Assembly (NCBI GenBank): GCA_003250395.1
Contig: QKGM01000038.1
Span: 62,001 to 126,000, forward strand
Direction: 5' to 3'
Origin: Bacteroidota bacterium
GTDB lineage: Bacteria > Bacteroidota > Bacteroidia > Bacteroidales > TTA-H9
Length of the DNA stretch: 64,000 bases
The notes below the pieces were generated by a model. The model saw only the letters and a list, made by a program, of their open reading frames with translations, made no database searches and had not been told where the DNA came from. This document shows positions 62,567 through 64,000 of the stretch, in pieces (the stretch's first letter is position 1; each line of letters begins with the position of its first letter). The translations under genes and the position numbers were made by a program.

Positions 62567-62742
62567 TGATATCACCAACGGTTAGTAACATTTGTTTGGA
62601 TTATTTCAGGATTAAGCACAATAATGATGAGTTGACCAGTTCAACTGACGGTTGTTTCTTCTATGTTTAATTATTATCGTGATGTAAGAAGAAATTGGTA
62701 TTTCTCACCCGACATACAAAGGCTGATTTATAAGGATTGTAT

Positions 62743-63453
62743 ATGAAAGTCTGGATTACAGAAAACGGATATCAAATTCAGAGGATACTTGGCGGAAGAA
62801 GTAATGTGTTTTTTATTTCAAATGGCAGCACCGGTATTTTGGTTGATTGCAGCCCGAGATTTATGTGGAAGAAACTGAAAAACAGGTTGACCAGTTTTGG
62901 GGTATCTCATATTGATTATCTAATCCTGACCCATGCCCATTTTGATCATGCCGACAATGCTAGGCGGATTAAAGAACAGTATGGTGCGAGGATAATTCTC
63001 CACATTTCAGAGGCAGATCGTTTGAGAGGTTGTAAAATGGTAATTCCAAATGGATCAGGTCTCTTAGCTCGCATGATTGCAGGTCTCTTTGGCCCTTTTC
63101 TCTCGGCATATCTTGCTTGCGAATCGTGTGCCCCTGATATATTGATTGCTGACCGGTTTGAGTTACATGATTTTGGGTTCAATGCCTATATTCTTCACAC
63201 TCCAGGGCATTCTCCAGGGTCGTTGAGTGTGGTTGTAGATAATGAAGTAGCCCTTGTAGGTGATACCATGATTGGCGTTTTACCTGGGTCGGTTTATCCT
63301 CCATTTTTAGAGGATCCTGATCAATTGATCCAAAGTTGGGGTAAATTGCTTTCAACAGGTTGCTCATGGTTCATCCCTTCTCATGGATCAGCCAACAGCA
63401 GGTTACTGGTTGAAAAGTGCTATGAAAGGATAGTTAAGCCAACGATTCAATAA
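62743..63453 (+). CDS. Metallo-beta-lactamase-fold hydrolase, cytoplasmic
   Basis: A 236-residue enzyme with no signal peptide. HAHFDH (His64, His66, Asp68, His69), TPGHSPGSLS, LVGDTMIG and IPSHG supply the metal ligands. It resembles glyoxalase-II-like or quorum-quenching-type hydrolases of the fold, but no subgroup is clear. A TTG at 62737 would add two residues; the ATG is chosen. A 176-base gap separates it from the secreted homologue, so it may have its own promoter. Confidence 0.86.
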   Translation: MKVWITENGYQIQRILGGRSNVFFISNGSTGILVDCSPRFMWKKLKNRLTSFGVSHIDYLILTHAHFDHADNARRIKEQYGARIILHISEADRLRGCKMVIPNGSGLLARMIAGLFGPFLSAYLACESCAPDILIADRFELHDFGFNAYILHTPGHSPGSLSVVVDNEVALVGDTMIGVLPGSVYPPFLEDPDQLIQSWGKLLSTGCSWFIPSHGSANSRLLVEKCYERIVKPTIQ

Positions 63454-63566
63454 CTTTGTGAATTAGTATGAAGTCGATATCTGACAGGTGCTTAGAGTAT
63501 TTGCGCCATTCAGGGTCGCGACATTCTGGTAAGCCGTTGTATTATAAACAGCTAAGTTAGAAATAT

Positions 63567-63902
63567 ATGTTACGTCATTTGGTAATGTGGAAACTGAAGG
63601 ACTTCGCCGAGGGGAAGCATAAGAATGAAAATGCCCGACTATTAAAGGAAAAACTGGAGACACTCGATAATCTCATCCCGGGAGTGGTGGATATGGGCGT
63701 TGGCATTAATCTTGAGACATCGGAGTATTCAAATTTTGATGTTGTACTTGATATCTCATTCGATAATTATGAAGCTATGGTCAGTTACCAATTGCATGAT
63801 GATCATCAGAAAATCGTTGAATGGGTAAGGAAAGTGGCAGAGGCCAGGAGTTCGGTTGATTACTTTTCAGATAAGGGTGCGAAGCAGGCTGTTGAAGATT
63901 AA
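63567..63902 (+). CDS. Dabb family (stress-responsive A/B barrel) protein
   Basis: A 111-residue protein that opens MLRHLVMWKLKDF with the conserved His4 and has DVVLDISFDNYEAMVSYQLHDDHQKIVEWV, the signature of the dimeric alpha/beta-barrel Dabb family. Members include small stress proteins and some cyclases or monooxygenase-like enzymes; here the role is unknown. No exact -7 box lies in the 113 bases before it. Confidence 0.87.
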   Translation: MLRHLVMWKLKDFAEGKHKNENARLLKEKLETLDNLIPGVVDMGVGINLETSEYSNFDVVLDISFDNYEAMVSYQLHDDHQKIVEWVRKVAEARSSVDYFSDKGAKQAVED

Positions 63903-64000
63903 TGTAATATTGCTGTTATGCTTCTGATTTTAATGATTTTATACCATAGTATTGTATAGAGAGATTCAGACCGGTTTTTCTTCAGCAGCGATACAATTTT

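Noticed and set aside
1-64000. tRNA, rRNA or CRISPR arrays
   Set aside because: No T-loop-like cloverleaf, rRNA-like stretch or regularly spaced direct repeats were found on either strand by eye.

Overview
The window looks like a chromosomal segment of a member of the Bacteroidota, probably Bacteroidales-like. It has many TAnnTTTG promoter boxes, two proteins ending in a type A Por-secretion (T9SS) sorting domain, a carboxypeptidase-regulatory-domain TonB receptor, HmuY proteins, DUF4492 upstream of cydA, and a DUF6266 protein. Cytochrome bd oxidase, anaerobic ribonucleotide reductase (NrdDG) and several Crp/Fnr regulators suggest an anaerobe or microaerophile that meets low oxygen. I found no rRNA, tRNA, CRISPR array or intact insertion sequence.

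Layout: 1-8.7 kb (minus strand) is a protein and peptide degradation block: an edge-truncated secreted protein, a class 3 lipase, a C69 dipeptidase paired with a YfcC transporter, then an operon of M28 peptidase, a DUF6263-like protein and an M24 Xaa-Pro peptidase. 8.8-14.0 kb holds tamB with a small membrane protein; divergent tsaD follows. 16.0-18.9 kb is a cobalamin riboswitch leading into nrdD-nrdG. 19.0-24.3 kb is an AT-rich accessory island: an integrase-like tail, an HNH nuclease, a secreted unknown, and a translationally coupled pair (lipoprotein plus large repeat-like protein) that is the best candidate here for an undescribed system. 25.0-28.6 kb has an AraC regulator divergent from flavodoxin, a Cys-type alpha/beta hydrolase and a cupin lipoprotein. 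29.0-32.9 kb has a secreted unknown, a T9SS von Willebrand A protein, OsmC and YciI.

33.0-39.4 kb (minus strand) is respiratory: a 37-residue CydX-like ORF, cydB, cydA and DUF4492, then a copper-handling operon (HMA lipoprotein, CcoG, CcoH, TauE/SafE-type protein) with no ccoNOP beside it. 39.5-44.5 kb is a divergent heme-uptake-like operon: small membrane protein, HmuY-T9SS, TonB receptor, HmuY lipoprotein. 44.6-46.4 kb has MntP and an RlmI-type methyltransferase. 46.7-53.1 kb has Crp and Rrf2 regulators divergent from an outer-membrane channel and pstSCAB (no phoU). 53.3-55.9 kb has a DUF6266 protein and a secreted alpha/alpha-toroid glycosidase. 56.2-60.4 kb is a redox block: an atypical thioredoxin, trxB and a membrane-anchored thioredoxin divergent from a Crp regulator, then a second Crp-like regulator and a ferredoxin-cytochrome b-like membrane protein. 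60.8-63.9 kb has DUF5694, two metallo-beta-lactamase-fold hydrolases and a Dabb protein.

Several promoter boxes lie inside the longest possible reading frames (AraC, HMA lipoprotein, thioredoxin-like, glycosidase, ferredoxin), so shorter starts were chosen there. All family names come from reading motifs by eye; no database search was run.
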